A stretch of 64,000 nt of DNA, from positions 124,001 to 188,000 of the forward strand of contig NZ_JAGINP010000001.1 of NCBI RefSeq assembly GCF_017876155.1, given 5' to 3'. This DNA comes from Azospirillum rugosum (GTDB taxonomy: Bacteria > Pseudomonadota > Alphaproteobacteria > Azospirillales > Azospirillaceae). How positions within the stretch are numbered: position 1 is the first letter of the stretch; every line of letters begins with the position of its first letter. Of the stretch, positions 63,051-64,000 are shown in pieces. Under the pieces are notes generated by a model, which had not been told where the DNA came from, did no database searches, and saw only the letters and a program-made list of their open reading frames with translations. The position numbers and the translations under genes are program-made.

Positions 63051-63383
63051 CATTGGTTGACGGATGAATCCTGGATGGCTCCGTCATCGCGCAATGCCGG
63101 CGAAGGTGCGCCGATGGTTGTACCGCCGAAGGTTGTACTGACAAGTGCGTGCCCGGCCGACCGCCGCACACCCGCCATAACGACGGGGCTGGGCCGCCGC
63201 ACCGGCCGGATTTTCACAACCGCGCGATCCTTTCGCTTGGCGGCCACCGGCCCGAAGCAGCCGGGATCTTCCATTCCGATCACACCCCGCCACGCCGCCA
63301 ATCCCTTTCCGCCCGCATGGCCGCCCGCATGGCCGCTCGCTTTGCGCGCGGAGCCTTTTCCATGACCCATAGGAGGCAGGCAT

Positions 63384-64000
63384 ATGGAAGAACAGTGGCT
63401 GCTCAAGGCCAAATTCACCGCGTTCAACCTGACCGCCCTGGTCTTCGTGCTCGTCCTGTATATCCAGGGCTGGCTCGACCGCGTTCTGACGGGACACATC
63501 GCGGTCGCGACCGCGGTCATCGGCGTGGTGTTCCTGATCGGCCTGTTCATGTCCGCCTACCGGGTCTGGAAGATCGGCGGGGAGCTTGACCGCGCCAAGT
63601 CCGGCGGCGGCCGAATGGCGACGGTGGAGAGCGAGCGCGCGCTGGAAATCCGGATGTTCTCGCGGATTTCGCACCTTCAGCACATCGCCAACGCGCTGGG
63701 CATGCTGGGCCTGATCGGCACCGCCTGGGGCTTCAGCCTGTTCGCGGCCAACATCACGCCGGACATGGTCGGCAACGCGTCGTCGGCCGGCGCCATGGTC
63801 ACCACGCTGGCGAGCGGCCTGGGTGTGGCGATCTACGCGACGATGCTGGGCGGCGCGCTCTGCCTCTGGACCACCTGCAACCTGCAACTTCTGCGCGGCG
63901 CCACCGCCTCGCTCTGCGCGCTGATCATGGACCAGGCGCACGCCCGGCGCCGGGTGTCCCCGACCATGCCCCCGTCTAACGAGGGCGTGTCCTACGCGGC
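63384..64000 (+). CDS. MotA/TolQ/ExbB-like proton channel protein, 3' end outside the window
   Basis: The reading frame runs from ATG 63384 to the window edge without a stop (205 complete codons seen). AGGAGG lies seven bases before the ATG. One helix near residues 12-30, a second near 40-60, a charged cytoplasmic loop, then paired helices about 105-130 and 150-172 with HIANALGMLGLIGTAWGFSLF and AMVTTLASGLGVAIYATMLGGALCL. The latter matches the MotA/TolQ/ExbB motif (GLLGTVxG, ALxTTxxGLxxAIPA). Its partner (a MotB, TolR or ExbD-like gene) would be expected just downstream. Confidence 0.8.
   Translation, partial: MEEQWLLKAKFTAFNLTALVFVLVLYIQGWLDRVLTGHIAVATAVIGVVFLIGLFMSAYRVWKIGGELDRAKSGGGRMATVESERALEIRMFSRISHLQHIANALGMLGLIGTAWGFSLFAANITPDMVGNASSAGAMVTTLASGLGVAIYATMLGGALCLWTTCNLQLLRGATASLCALIMDQAHARRRVSPTMPPSNEGVSYA

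Larger units (their letters stand above)
62867..63383. other. Intergenic region (517 bp) with divergent EcfG-like sites
   Basis: No gene supported. It holds the upstream regions of the CBS gene (minus) and of the MotA/TolQ-like gene (plus). Two EcfG-like motifs lie back to back at 62969-62993 and 63026-63050. A short direct repeat (CCGCATGG) occurs near 63315-63335. Confidence 0.55.

Noticed and set aside
62979..63365. A 128-codon plus-strand frame before the channel gene
   Set aside because: Pro/Arg-rich, no domain, and it covers the two EcfG-like motifs; it looks like non-coding DNA.

Overview
The window looks like a chromosomal segment of a high-GC alphaproteobacterium of the Rhodospirillales, most likely Azospirillum or a close relative. 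The reasons are the gene order pdxJ-acpS-lepB-rnc-era, rpoZ followed by one bifunctional Rel/Spo enzyme, a PhyR-type general-stress regulator, a HisKA_2 kinase, a NifX-like protein, and several GC-rich hairpin repeats between genes. The genus call is inference from gene content; no rRNA, tRNA, phage, insertion sequence or CRISPR array was seen.

Layout. 1-3.2 kb: 3' part of a sensor kinase, an ExoD-like membrane protein and a CNNM/CBS protein. 3.2-5.5 kb: a palindromic repeat element, rodA and a ParE-type toxin-antitoxin pair. 5.5-9.8 kb: a TetR repressor divergent from an EmrAB-type efflux pump with a clear operator pair, then an unknown helical protein. 10-13.8 kb: a GDSL-esterase autotransporter, a tandem universal stress protein, a second ParE-type pair and a small membrane protein. 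13.9-18.1 kb: a stress operon (DUF2934, Hsp20, Lon) preceded by a good match to the alphaproteobacterial EcfG promoter, then a DUF2076 protein. 18.4-22.1 kb: MarR-family regulator, NifX-like protein with a His-rich tail, soluble HisKA_2 kinase, phytase-like lipoprotein and NYN-domain protein. 22.3-33.4 kb: core genes rpoZ, rel, HIT, purT, pdxJ-acpS-lepB-rnc-era and the ycjX/ycjF pair.

33.5-40.7 kb: an envelope operon (Tat-exported amidase, BON lipoprotein, repeat protein), two small helical proteins, purU, phyR and a hairpin-rich gene-free stretch. 41-46.8 kb: an aminobenzoate-CoA ligase-like enzyme and an envelope-glycan set (GtrA, methyltransferase, GT-C glycosyltransferase, YdjC deacetylase). 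46.9-50.6 kb: histidine degradation genes hutI and hutU with a VapBC pair between them. 50.5-53.2 kb: an EamA exporter, an XRE/MmyB-like regulator and a divergent methyltransferase. 53.6-59.3 kb: a complete dipeptide-type ABC importer (dppABCDF) with hairpins after dppA and a strong terminator at the end. 59.4-64 kb: an AspH-like oxygenase, a GNAT enzyme, a DUF3072 protein, bacteriohemerythrin, a CBS-pair protein and the 5' part of a MotA/TolQ/ExbB-like channel protein.

Themes. The stress parts (PhyR, an EcfG-type promoter before DUF2934-hsp20-lon, an EcfG-like site before the CBS gene, a HisKA_2 kinase, USP, Rel) could form one general stress response, although phyR has no nepR/ecfG beside it. 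PurT and PurU are linked through formate. Three toxin-antitoxin pairs lie within 44 kb. The least understood parts are the 41-46.8 kb glycan/ligase region and the hairpins at 39.5-39.9 kb. No clearly new multi-gene system could be shown from sequence alone.
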